Origin: Mayamaea pseudoterrestris
Taxonomy: Eukaryota; Bacillariophyta; Bacillariophyceae; Sellaphorales; Sellaphoraceae
DNA: 64,000 bases
Reading direction: 5' to 3'
Assembly: GCA_027923505.1 (NCBI GenBank)
Contig: BROI01000003.1
Location: forward strand, 434,001-498,000
Of this stretch, positions 22,701-35,010 are shown piece after piece (positions within the stretch are counted from its first letter, which is position 1; the number at the start of each line of letters is the position of its first letter). A model generated the notes under the pieces. It saw only the letters and a list, made by a program, of their open reading frames with translations, searched no databases and was not told the origin of the DNA. The position numbers were made by a program, and so were the translations under genes.

Positions 22701-25700
22701 ATCATTATTCAGGCTGCGCTACAAGATGGTATGCCTGGCTGGTGTCTCAGGGGATGGCAATGTATTTGGTGACAACTTGTCACCAGTCTCAGCCCGCAGA
22801 TGCCTTGACATTCAAATGCCCTGCAGCAGGCCATGTATACACCCAAATGACACCAGAATGGTGCACACATCATTATTTAAACTGCGCTACAAGATGTTTT
22901 GCCTGGCTGGTGTCTCAGGAGGCTCCAATGTGAATGGTGAGAAGTTCTCACCAGTCTCAGCCTGCAGGTGCCTTGACATTCAAATGCCCCTACAGCAAGC
23001 CATGTGTACACCCAAATGACACCAGAATGGCGCCAACATCATTATGGAGGCTGCGCTACAAGATGGTATGCCTGGCTTGTGTCTCAGGGGACTGCAATGT
23101 ATTTGGTGACACCGTCACCAGTCTCAGCCGCAGATGCCTTGACATTCAAATGCCCCTACAGCAGGCCAGTGTATACACCCAAATGACACCAGATGGTGGG
23201 CCAACATCATTATTTGGCTGCGCTACAAGATGGTATGCCTGGCTGGTGTCTCAGGGGTACTGCGGTGTATTTGGTGACAACTTGTCACCAGTCTCAGCCG
23301 CAGATGCCTTGACATTCAAATGCCCTACAGCAGGCCAGTATACCCAAATGACACCAGAATGGCGCCAACATCATTATTCGGGCTGCGCTACAAGATGGTA
23401 TGCCTGGCTGGTGTCTCAGGGGATGGCAATGTATTTGGTGACAACTTGTCACCAGTCTCAGCCCACAGATGCCTTGACATTCAAATGCCCCTACAGCAGG
23501 CCATGTATACACCCAAATGACACCAGAATGGTGCCAACATCATAATTTAGGCTGCGCTACAAGATGGTAGGCTTGGCTGGTGTCTCAGGGGTTGGCAATG
23601 TATTTGGTGACAACTTGTCACCAATCTCAGCCCGCAGATGCCTTGACATTCAAACGCCCCTGCAGCAGGCCATGTATACACCCAAATTACACCAGAATGG
23701 TGTTAACATCATTATGGAGACTGCGCTACAAGATGGTATGACTGGCTGATGTCTCAGGGGATGACAACGTTTTTGGTGACAACTTGTCACCAGTCTTAGC
23801 CCGCAGATGCCGCGACATTCAAACGCCCCTACAGCAAGCCCTATACACCCAAAATACACCAGAATGGTGCCAACATCATTATTCAGGCTGCGCTACAAGA
23901 TGGTATGCCTGGCTTGTGTCTCAGGGGACTGCAATGTATTTGGTGACAACTTGTCACCAGTCTCATCCCGCAGATGCCTTGACATTCAAACGCCCCTGAG
24001 CAGGCCATGTATACACCCAAATGACACCAGAATGGTGCCAACATCGTTATTTAGGCTGCGCTACAAGATGGTATGCCTGGCTGGTGTCTCAGGGGACTCA
24101 GCAGTGTATTTGGTGACAACTTGTCACCAGTCTCACCCGCAGATGCCTTGATATTCAAATGCCCTGCAGCAGGCCATGTATACACCCAAATGACACCAGA
24201 ATGGCGCCAACATCATTATTTAGGCTGCGCTACAAGATGGTATGCCTGGCTTGTGTCTCAGGGGACTGCAATGTATTTGGTGACAACTTGTCATCAGTCT
24301 CAGCCCGCAGATGCCTCGTGACATTCAAATGCCCCTACAGCAGGCCATGTACACCCAAATGACACCGGAATGGTGGCCAACATCATTATTTAGGCTGCGC
24401 TACAAGATGGTATGCCTGGCTGAGGTCTCAGGGGACGGCAATGTGTTTGGTGACAACTTGTCACCAGTCTCAGTCCAGATCTTGACATTCAAATGCCCCT
24501 ACAGCAGGGCCATGTATGCACCCAAATGACACCAGAATGGCGCCAACATCAATTTTAGGCTGCGCTCAAGATGGTAATGCCTGGCTGGTGTCTCAGGGAT
24601 GGCAATGTATTTGGTGACAACTTGTCACCAGTCTCCATCCTCGCAGATGCCTTGACATTCAAACACCCTACAGCAGGCCATGTATACACCCAAATGACAC
24701 CAGAATGGTGCCAACATCATTATTCAGGCTGCGCTACAAGATGGTAGGCTTGGTTGGTGTCTCAGGGGATGGCAATGTATTTGGTGACAACTTGTCACCA
24801 GTCTCAGTCCACAGATGCCGTGACATTTAAATGCCCCTACAGCAAGCCATGTATACACCCAAATTACACCAGAATGATGCCAACATCATTATTTTGACTG
24901 CGCTACAAGATGGTACGCTTGGCTGGTGTTTCAGGGGATGGCAACGTATTTGGGGACAACTTGTCACCAGTCTCAGCCCCCAGAGGCCGTGATTTTCAAA
25001 TGCCCCTACAGCAGGCCATGTATACACCCAAATGACACCAGAATGGTGCCAACATCAATATTTAGGCTGCGCTACAAGATGGTTTGCCTGGCTTGTGTGT
25101 CTCAGGGACTGCAATGTATTTGGTGACAACTTGTCCAGTCTCAGCCCACAGATGCCTTGTTGAGCCATGCACAATTGCCCCTACAGCAGGCCATGTATAC
25201 ACCCAAATGACACCAGAATGGTGCCAACCTCATTATTCAGGCTGCGCTACAAGATGGTATGCCTGGCTGGTGTCTCAGGGGACTGCAATGTATTTGGTGA
25301 CAACTTGTCACCAATCTCAGCCGGCAGATGCCTTGACATTTAAACATCCCAACAGCAGGCCATGTATACACCCAAATGACACCAGAATGGCGCCAACATC
25401 ATTATTTAGGCTGCGCTACAAGATGGTATGCCTGGCTGGTGTCTCAGGGGACTGCAATGTATTTGGTGACAACTTGTCACCAGTCTCATCCCGCAGATGC
25501 CTTGACATTCAAATGCCCCTACAGCAGGCCATGTATACACCCAAATGACACCAGAATGGTGCCAACATCATTTTTCAGGCTGCGCTACAAGATGGTATGC
25601 CTGGCTGGTGTCTCAGGGGATGGCAATGTATTTGGTGATAACTTGTCACCAGTCTCAGCTCCACAGATGCCGTGACATTCAAAGGCCCCTACAGCAGGCC

Positions 25701-27799
25701 ATGTATACACCCAAATGACACCAGAATGGTGCCAACATCATTTTTTTAGGCTGCGCTACAAGATGGTATGCCTGGCTTGTGTCTCAGGGGACTGCAATGT
25801 ATTTGGTGACACCTTGTCACCAGTCTCAGCCCGCAGATGCCTTGACATTCAAATGCCCCTACAGCAGGCCATGTATACACCCAAATGACACCAGAATGGT
25901 GCCAACATCATAATTGAGGCTACACTACAAGATGGTATGCCTGGCTGGTGTCTCAGGGGACTGCAATGTATTTGGTGACAACTTGTCACCACTCTCAGCC
26001 CGCAGATGCCTCGACATTCAAATGCCCCTACAGCAGGCCATGTATACACCCAAATGACACCAGAATGGTGCCAACATCATTATTCAGGCTGCGCTACAAG
26101 ATGGTATGCCTGGCTGGTGTCTCAGGGGACGGCAATGTATTTGGTGACAACTTGTCACCAGTCTCAGCCCACAGATGCCTTGACGTTCAAACACCTCTAC
26201 AGCAGGCCATGTATACACCCAAATGACACCAGAATGGTGCCAACATCATTATATAGGCTGTGCTACAAGATGGTATGCTTGGCTGGTGTCTCATGGGATT
26301 GCAATGTATTTGGTGACAACTTGTCACCAGTCTCAGCCCGCAGATGCCTTGACATTCAAATGCCCCTACAGCAGGCCATGTATACACCCAAATGACACCA
26401 GAATGGTGCCAACATCATTATTTAGGCTGCGCTACAAGATGGTATGCCTGGCTGGTGTCTCAGGGGATGGCAATGTATTTGGTGACAACTTGTCACCAGT
26501 CTCAGCCCGCAGATGCCTTGACATTCAAAGGCCCCTACAGCAGGCCATGTATACACTCAAATGACACCAGAATGGTGCCAACATCATAATTTAGGCTGCG
26601 CTACAAGATGGTATGCCTGGCTGGTGTCTCAGGGGACTGCAATGTATTTGGTGACACCTTGTCACCAGTCTCATCCCGCAGATGCCTTGACATTCAAATG
26701 CCCCTACAGCAGACCATGTATACACCCAAATGACACCAGATTGGCGCCAACATCATTATTCAGGCTGCGCTACAAGATGGTAAACCTGGTTGGTGTCTCA
26801 GGGGACTGCAATGTATTTGGTGACAACTTGTCACCAATCTCAGCCCGCAGATGCCTTGACATTCAAATGCCCCTACAGCAGGCCATGTATACACCCAAAT
26901 GACACCAGAATGGTGCCAACATCATTATTCAGGCTGCGCTACAAGATGGTATGCCTGGCTGGTGTCTCAGGGGATGGCAATGTATTTGGTGACAACTTGT
27001 CACCAGTCTCAGCCGGCAGATGCCTTGACATTCAAATGCCCCTACAGCAGGCCATGTATACACCCAAATGACACCAGAATCGTGCCAACATCATTATTCA
27101 GGCTGCGCTACAAGATGGTATGCCTGGCTGGTGTCTCAGGGGACTGCAATGTATTTGGTGACAACTTGTCACCAGTCTCAGCCCGCAGATGCCTTGACAT
27201 TCAAATGCCCCTACAGCAGGCCATGTATACACCCAAATGACACCAGAATCGTGCCAACATCATTTTTTAGGCTGTGCTACAAGATGGTAAGCCTAGCTGG
27301 TGTCTCATGGGATTGCAATGTATTTGGTGACAACTTGTCACCAGTCTCAGCCCGCAGATGCCTTGACATTCAAATGCCCCTACAGCAGGCCATGTATACA
27401 CCCAAATGACACCAGAATGGTGCCAACATCATTATTCAGGCTGCGCTACAAGATGGTATGCCTGGCTGGTGTCTCAGGGGACTGCAATGTGTTTGGTGAC
27501 AACTTGTCACCAATCTCAGCCCGCAGATGCCTTGACATTCAAATGCCCCTACAGCAGGCCATGTATACACCCAAATGACACCAGAATGGTGCCAACATCA
27601 TTATTTAGGCTGCGCTACAAGATGGTATGCCTGGCTTGTGTCTCAGGGGACTGCAATGTATTTGGTGACAACTTGTCACCAGTCTCAGCCCGCAGATGCC
27701 TTGACATTCAAATGCCCCTACAGCAGGCCATATACACCCAAATGACACCAGAATGGTGCCAACATCATTATATGGGCTGCGCTACAAGATGGTATGCCT

Positions 27800-30700
27800 G
27801 GCTGGTGTCTCAGGGGACTGCCATGTATTTGGTGACAACTTGTCTACTAGTCTCAGCCCGCAGACTTTGACATTTCAACAGGCCCCTACAGCAGGCCATG
27901 TATACACCCAAATGACACCAGAATCGTGCCAACATCATTTTTTAGGCTGTGCTACAAGATGGTAAGCCTAGCTGGTGTCTCATGGGATTGCAATGTATTT
28001 GGTGACAACTTGTCACCAGTCTCAGCCCGAGGATGCCTTGGCATTCAAATGCCCAGCAGGCCGTGATAAGGACTCAAATGACAAGAATGGTGCCAACATC
28101 TTTAGGCGGTACAGATGGTATGCCTGGCTTGTGTCTCAGGGGACTGCAATGTATTTGGTGACACCTTGTCACCTCTCTCATCCCGCAGATGCCTTGACAT
28201 TCAAACGCCCCTACAGCAGGCCATGTATACACCCAATTGACACCAGAATGGTGCCATCATCATTATTTAGGCTGCGCTAGTCAACAGATGGTATGCCTGG
28301 CTGGTGTCTCAGGAACGGCAAGCAGGAGTGGCATATAAGTGTTATGTGGTGACAACTTGTCACTAGTCTCTAGCTTCTCAGATGCCTTGACATTCAAATG
28401 CTCCTACAGCAGGCCATGTATACACTAAAATGACACCAGAATGGTGCCAACATCATTATTTATGCTCTGCTACAAGATGGGTATGCCTGGCTGGTGTCTC
28501 GAGGGAATAGCAATGTATTTGGTGACAACTTGTGTCACCAGTCTCAGCCCGCAGATGCCTTGGCATTCAAATGCCCCTACACAGGCAGGCCCTGTATATG
28601 ACACAAATGACACCAGAATGGTGCTAACATCGTACTTAGCTACAAGATGGTTTTTTTTGACTCAGGGACTGCAATGTATTTGGTGAAATGTCACCAGCCT
28701 CAGCCCGCAGATGCCTTGACATTCAAACGCCCCTACAGCAGGCCATGAGTTAAGACCAAATGACACCAGAATGGTGCCAACATCAATATTCAGGCTGCGC
28801 TACAAATGCGCTGGCTGTCTCAGTTTGTATATTTGGTGACAATTGTCACCACCCCAGCCCGCAGATGCGCCTTGACATTCAAATGCCCCTACAGCATGCC
28901 ATGCATACACCCAAATGACACCAGAATGGTGCCAACATCGTTATTCAGGCTGCGCTACAAGCTGGTATCTTGGATGGTGTCTCAGGGACTACAATGCAAT
29001 TGGTGACAACTTGTCACCAGTCTCAACTCGCAGATGCCTTGACATTCAAAATTCCTCTACAGCAGGCCATGTATACACTTAAATTACACCAGAATAGGTG
29101 CCAACATCATTATTCGGGCTGCCCAACAAGATGGTATGCCTGGCTGGTGTCTCAGGGGACTGCAATGATATTTTGGTGACAACTTGTCACCAGTCTCAGC
29201 CCGCAGATGCGTGCCGACATTCAAATCCCCTACAGCAGGCCATGTATACACCCAAATCACACCAGAATGGTGCCAACATCTCATTATTCAGGCTGCGCTA
29301 CAAGATGGTATGCTTGGCTGGGGTCTCAGGGGACTGAAATGATTTTGGTGACAACTCTGTCACCAATCTCAGCCTTCGCAGATGATTCTAAATGCCCCAC
29401 CAGCATGCCATGTATACACCCAATGACACCAGAATGGTGCCAACATCATTATTTCAGGCTGCGCAACACAGAATGGTATGCTTGGCTGGTGTCTCAGGGG
29501 ACTGCATATGATATTGGTGACAACTTGTCACCAATCTCAGCTTGCAGATGCCTTGACATTCAAATGCCCCCTACAATGAGGCCATTAGAGGTTCCCCGAA
29601 ATCCGACACCAGAATGGTGCCAACATCATTATTCAGGCTGCGAAACAAGATGGTATGCTTGGCTGGTGTCTCCAGGGGACTGCAATGGTTTTGGTGACAA
29701 CTTGTCACCGATCTCAGCCCGCAGATGCCTTGCAGACATTCAAATGCCCCACAGCAAGGCCATGTATTACACCCAATGACACCAGACTGCGTCGCCACTG
29801 ATTTGGGGGCTGCGCTACAAGCTGGTATGCTTGGATGGTGTCTCCGTGAACTGCAATCGTATTTGGTGACAGCTTGTCTGTCTCGTACCATGACATTCAA
29901 ACCCCTACAACGAAGCCATGTATGCGCCGTCGCACCATTGATGCAACATCATTATTAGGCTGCTCTTACAGTCTGGTACGCTTGGATGGTGTCTCCAGGA
30001 ACTACCGTGTGGTGATAAGGTTGTCGCCAGTCTCGATAATGTGCCTTCGACATTCAAGCGCCCTGCAGCGGCAGGCCGTATGCCCCAAATCACGCCCCGG
30101 CGTTTTTCCGGCTCGCTACAAGCTGGTTAGCTTGGATGGTGTCAGAGGGCTGCAATGATATTAGAGGCGACATTCGAGTCTCGGCTTGCAGATGCCTTAA
30201 CTGATCAACCCTACAGCAATGGCGCGTCCAAATCACGCCAGAATGATGCGATAACCAGGCTGCGCTACAATCTGGTACGCTTGGGTGGTGTCTCAGTGAA
30301 CTACTGTGTATTGGTGACAATTTGTCACCAGTCTCAGCTTCGCAGATTTGTGACATTCAAACCCCTACAGCCGACCATGTATCCCAAATCACACCGGAAT
30401 GATGCACCAACGCGTCGTTGACAATCGTTCTTAAGCAAGATGGTATGCATGGATGGCGTGTCTCGGTGGCTGCAATGTGACAACTCGGTCTCCCGCCGGG
30501 ACTGCGCTGCCCCTAGCAAGCCATGCCATGCGCCCGATGAAATGCCAGCATCATTATTCAGGCTGCGCAATAAGATGGTATAGTTGGCTGCAGGGTCTCA
30601 GAAGACTGAGTCATTGGTGACAACTTGTCCACCAGTCTCAGCTTCGCCAGGTGCCTTCGGCATTCAAATCACCCCTACGGCATGCCATGTACACCCAAAT

Positions 30701-32222
30701 CACACCAAAATGATGCCAACATCATTATTCAGGCTCAACAAGATGGTATGCTTGGATAATGTCTCAGTAGACTGCAATGATATACAAGTTGTCACCAGTC
30801 TCACCGCAGATGCCTTGACATTCAAGCGGCCTACGAGCGAGCCGTTCCCAAATACCAGAATTGCCAGCATCGTTGTTCAGGCTGCACCAACAGATTGGTA
30901 TGTGGCTGGGGTCCTCCCAGAGGACAACTTGTAGTCTCAGCCTGCAGGTGCGCCGCATTGTATTACGCCTTACTGCGATCACCAGGGCTAATCAACGTCG
31001 TTATTCCGGGCTGCTCTACAATCTGGTACGCTTGGATTTGTCTGCAATGTTTGGTGACAACTTGTCACCGGTCTCAGCCACAGATGCCTTGACATTGCCC
31101 TACAGCAAGCCATGTATACACCCCGTCCACGCAGAATGATGAGCATCATTATTCGGGCTGCTCTACAAATGGTATGCCCGGATGGTGTCTCTCAGTGGAC
31201 TGCAATCATATTGGTGACAACTTGTCAATGCCGGCATCGCAGATGCTTGGACATTCAGAGCACTCTACCACAGCAAGCCGTATGCAATAAATTGATGCCC
31301 GGCATCATTGTTGGGCTGCGCAACAGGATGGTATGCGGCTGGGGTCTCGGCTGCAATCATGTTGTTGAGCAACTTGTCACCGGTCTCATCCGCCAGATGC
31401 GCGACATTCAAGCGCCCCTGCAGCAGGCCCCCTCCAGTGCGGTTTTGGGCTGTCTCTGTGGTATGGCGGATGGTGTCTCACTGCATTGATGTGGTGACAA
31501 CATCACGCAGTCTCAGCTTCGCAGATGCCTTGACATTCAAACACCCTGCAGCAAGCCCGTGTATACGCAAATCACCGGAATGATGCAGCATCATTATTCA
31601 GGCTGCGCAACAGAGATGAGTAATAGCGCTGGGGTCTCGCTGCAATCATATTGGTGACAACATCGGTCTCGGGTTCGTTGACATTCCAAACCCCTGCAGA
31701 AGCCGTATCTACCCAAATCACCAGAATGATGCCAGCATCGTTATTCCCGGGCTGTACCAACAAGATGGTATGCTTGGCTGGGGTCTCAGAAGACTGCAAT
31801 CATATTGGTGACAGCTTGTCACCAGTCAGCCTGCAGATGCAGCCTTGACTTCGCGCCCTACAGCAACCCCTTCATTATTCAGCTGCGCTACAAGCTGGTT
31901 TTGCCCAGATGGTATCTCAGTAGACTGCAATGTGATTGGTGACAACTTGTCTCACCACGTCTCAGCCTGCGAATGCATTTATACATTCGCGCATTCATAC
32001 ATTCACACATTCTTCACGCATTCACTCATTCATTCCCCGCATTGCATTCCATATTCACGCATTCACGCATTTTCATGCATTCACACATTCACGCATTCAC
32101 GCCATTCCGCGTCACGCATTCACATTCGTGCATTGCGCATTCACGCATTCACGCATTCACGCATTCCCCCATTCACATTGGCATTCATGCGTCCATTCAT
32201 GCATTCACGCTTACGCATTCCG
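27800..32222. repeat. Decayed part of the 169-bp array, with a CATTCACG island
   Basis: Here monomer borders become hard to follow. Units at about 28000-31970 have frequent indels, and several are recognisable mainly by the dyad and by the CAACATCATTATTCAGGCTG segment. At about 31973-32222 the satellite gives way to a simple-sequence island built on the 8-mer CATTCACG with many variants, after which the satellite resumes. No gene was recognised. Confidence 0.8.
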
Positions 32223-34850
32223 CAGCAAGATGGTAGGCAACTGGTGTGTCTCAGGGATGGCAATGTATTTGGTGACGCTTGTCACCAGTCTCAGCCACCC
32301 AGATGCTGTGACTTTCGACGCCTACAGCAAGCCCTGTAGGTGCCCAAAATACACCAGAATGGTGCCAACATCATTATTCGAGCTGCGCTACAAGATGTGA
32401 AGCAGCGATATCTCTGGGGATGGCAATGTAGTTGGTGACAACTTCGCCAGTTTCAGCCTCAGATGCCGGGACATTCAACCCCTAAGCATGCCCTGTGCCC
32501 AATTCACACCGGAAGGTGCCAGCATCTCATTTTTCAGGCTGCGCTACAAGATGGTAGGCTTGGCTGGTGTCTCGGTGGCCTAATGTGTTTTGGTGACAAC
32601 TTGTCACCGGTCTCGCTCCCCAGGTGCCTGTGACATTCAAACGCCCCTACAGCAGGCCCTGTAGGTTCAAATTTCACCAGAATGGTCCCAACGTCATTTT
32701 AGCTGCCCTACAAGATGGTAGGCTTGGCTGGTGTCTCAGGGGATGGCAATGTATTTGGTGACAACTTGTCAATCTCAGCCTCCAGTGCCGCGACCTTCAA
32801 ACGCCACCCTACAGCCGGGCCCTGTAGGTGCCCCAGATCCCGAGGCGTTGCCAACATCATTTCCGCTACAAGATGGTGGCTTGGCTGGTGTGTCTCGGGG
32901 ATAGCAATGTATTTGGGGACAACTTGTCACCAGTCTCACCTTCCGGATGCCGTGACGTGCAAACCCCCTACGGCGGCCCGTAGGTGCCCAACTTACTCCA
33001 GATTGGTGCCAGCATCATTATTCAGGCTGCGCTACAAGATGGTGCGTTTTGGCTGGTTTCTCGGGTGGCAATGTTGAACTTGTCGCCAGTCTCAGCTTCG
33101 CGCGGATCCGTGACGTTCAAAACGCCTCTACAGCAAGCCCTGTAGTTGCCCCAGAATGCACCTGGTTGGTGCCAACATATGTTTGTCAGGCTGCGCTTCT
33201 GGTGGTAGGCTTGGCTGGTGTCTCGGGGATGGCGTATTTGGTGACAACTTGTCCTGCCAGTCTCACTTCGCAATGCCGTGACATTCAAAAACGCCCCTAC
33301 AGCAAGCCCTGTAGGTGCCCAAATACGAATGGTGCCAGCATCGTTCAATGGTGGCTTGCTGTTGGTGTCTCAGGGGATGGCTTGTGTATTTGGTGACAAA
33401 CGCGTGTCCAGTGTCAGTCTCCGGATGCCGTGACATTCAAAGCGCCCCTACAGCAAGCCCTGTAGGTGCCCAAAGACACACCAAGAATGTGCCAACATCT
33501 CGGCCGCTGCGCTACAGGATGAGTAGGCTTGGCTGGTGTGGGGATGGCGTATGTATTTGGCAACTTGTACCCAGATGCCGTGCCTTCAAACGCCCCTAGC
33601 AAGCCCTAGTAGGTGCCCAGAAAACCTGAAGTAGTTGCCAACATCATTATTCAGGCTGTGCTACAAGATGGTAGGCTTGGCTGGTGTCTCTGGGATGGCT
33701 GATGTATTTACGGTGACAACTTGTCACCAGTCTCGGCTTTCAGAGCCGTGACATTCAAACGCCCCTACAGCAAGCCGGACAGGTGCCCAAATTACACAGA
33801 GGCCACCATCTGTGGCTGCGCTTGCTCACAAGTGTGAGCTGGTGGTCTCGGGGATGGCAATGTATTTGGTGACAACTTGTCACCAGTCTCAGCCCGCAGG
33901 TGATGCCTATATCAAACGCCCCTACAGCAAGCCCTGTAGGTGCCCAAAATACACCAAGAATGGTTGCCAACATCATTATTCAGAGGCGCTCACAGATGGT
34001 AAACGGCTGGTGTCTCAGGGGATGGCAATGTGCATTTTGGTGACAACTTGTCACCAGTCTCAGCCTGCAGATGCCGTGACATTCAAAGGCCCCTACAGCA
34101 AGCCCCTGTAGGTGCCCAAATACACACCAGAATGGTGCCAACATCATTATTCAGGCTGCGCTACAAGATGGCACAAGCTGTGGCTGGTGTCTCAGGGGAT
34201 GGCAATGTATTTGGTGACAACTTGTCACCAGTCTCAGCCCGCAGATGCCGGAAATCAAACGCCCTACAGCAAGCCCTGTAGGTGCCAAAATACACCAGCA
34301 TGGTGCCAACATCATTTTTCTGGCCACACTACAAGATGGCAGGCTTGGCTGGTGTCTCAGGGGGGATGAGCAATGTATTTGGTGACAACTTGTCACCAGT
34401 CTCGGTCCCGCAGATGCCCTGACACATTCAAACGCCCCTACAGCAAGCCGTAGGTGCCCAAAATACACCAGATGGATGCCAACGTCATTATTCAGGACTG
34501 CGCTACAAGGTGGTAGGCTTGGCTGGTGTCTCAGGGGATGGCAATATATTTGGTGACAATCTTGTCACCAGTCCTTCAGCTCCGGCAGATAGTGTGTGGA
34601 CATTCAAACGCCTACAGCAAGCCCTTGTAGGTGCCCAAATCACACCAGGTTCCTACACTTGCATGCAACTTGTCACCAGTCTCAGCCCGCAGATGCCATG
34701 ACATTTTAACGCCCCTACAGCAAGCCCTGTAGGTGCCCAAAATACACCATAATGGTGCCAACATCATTAAGCAGTCTGCGCTACATGATGGCATGCCTGG
34801 CTGGTGTCTCAGTAGACTGCAATGTGACTGGTGAGAAGTTCTCACCACTC
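32223..34850. repeat. Diverged subfamily of the 169-bp satellite
   Basis: Units in this stretch share diagnostic variants rare further left: CAGCAAGCCCTGTAGGTGCCCAAA in place of CAGCAGGCCATGTATACACCCAAA, and ATGGTAGGCTTGGCTGG in place of ATGGTATGCCTGGCTGG. They form a distinct right-hand subfamily rather than random decay of the main one. The last recognisable unit ends near 34850, about 160 bp before the next start codon. Confidence 0.8.
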
Positions 34851-35010
34851 ACAGTCAGCCAGCAGCTGCATCGTAGCGGTTATGAGTGTCGTATTGGTAC
34901 TCGGAGGACCTGCGCGATCATCGACAACCACCATGGGAGAAGGAGTTTGAGCGCCGACGTTAATCTCATACTTCTTAAACAGACATTCATACTTGATCTC
35001 ATCATCTGGC

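Larger units (their letters stand above)
16739..34850. repeat. 169-bp satellite array (about 108 units)
   Basis: Monomers repeat every 169 bp, for example GCCATGTATACACCCAAATG ending at 17289, 17458 and 17627. From about 16770 to 27700 the units are well kept, with occasional shortened ones (near 18520). Each unit carries the dyad GGTGACAA-C-TTGTCACC. Diagnostic variants recur in blocks about 9-11 units apart, which points to higher-order structure. From about 27800 rightward the units collect many substitutions and indels. Because 169 is not a multiple of three, overlapping 92-113-residue frames appear as a ladder in all frames; they are not genes. Flanks are a truncated Copia fossil on the left and the Gln-rich gene on the right. 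Confidence 0.96.

Noticed and set aside
16781-29779. Ladder of 92-113-residue open frames repeated every 169 bp as a gene family
   Set aside because: The unit length is not a multiple of three, so the same DNA gives overlapping frames in turn. There are no start contexts, and the frames end at the same place in each unit. They are satellite shadows.
31845-32400. Open frames rich in Thr-His-Ser from 31845 to 32400
   Set aside because: They are translations of the CATTCACG simple-sequence island in three frames.
16739-34850. CRISPR-like array of regularly spaced palindromic repeats
   Set aside because: The whole 169-bp unit is repeated, not a short repeat between unique spacers, and the DNA is clearly eukaryotic nuclear.
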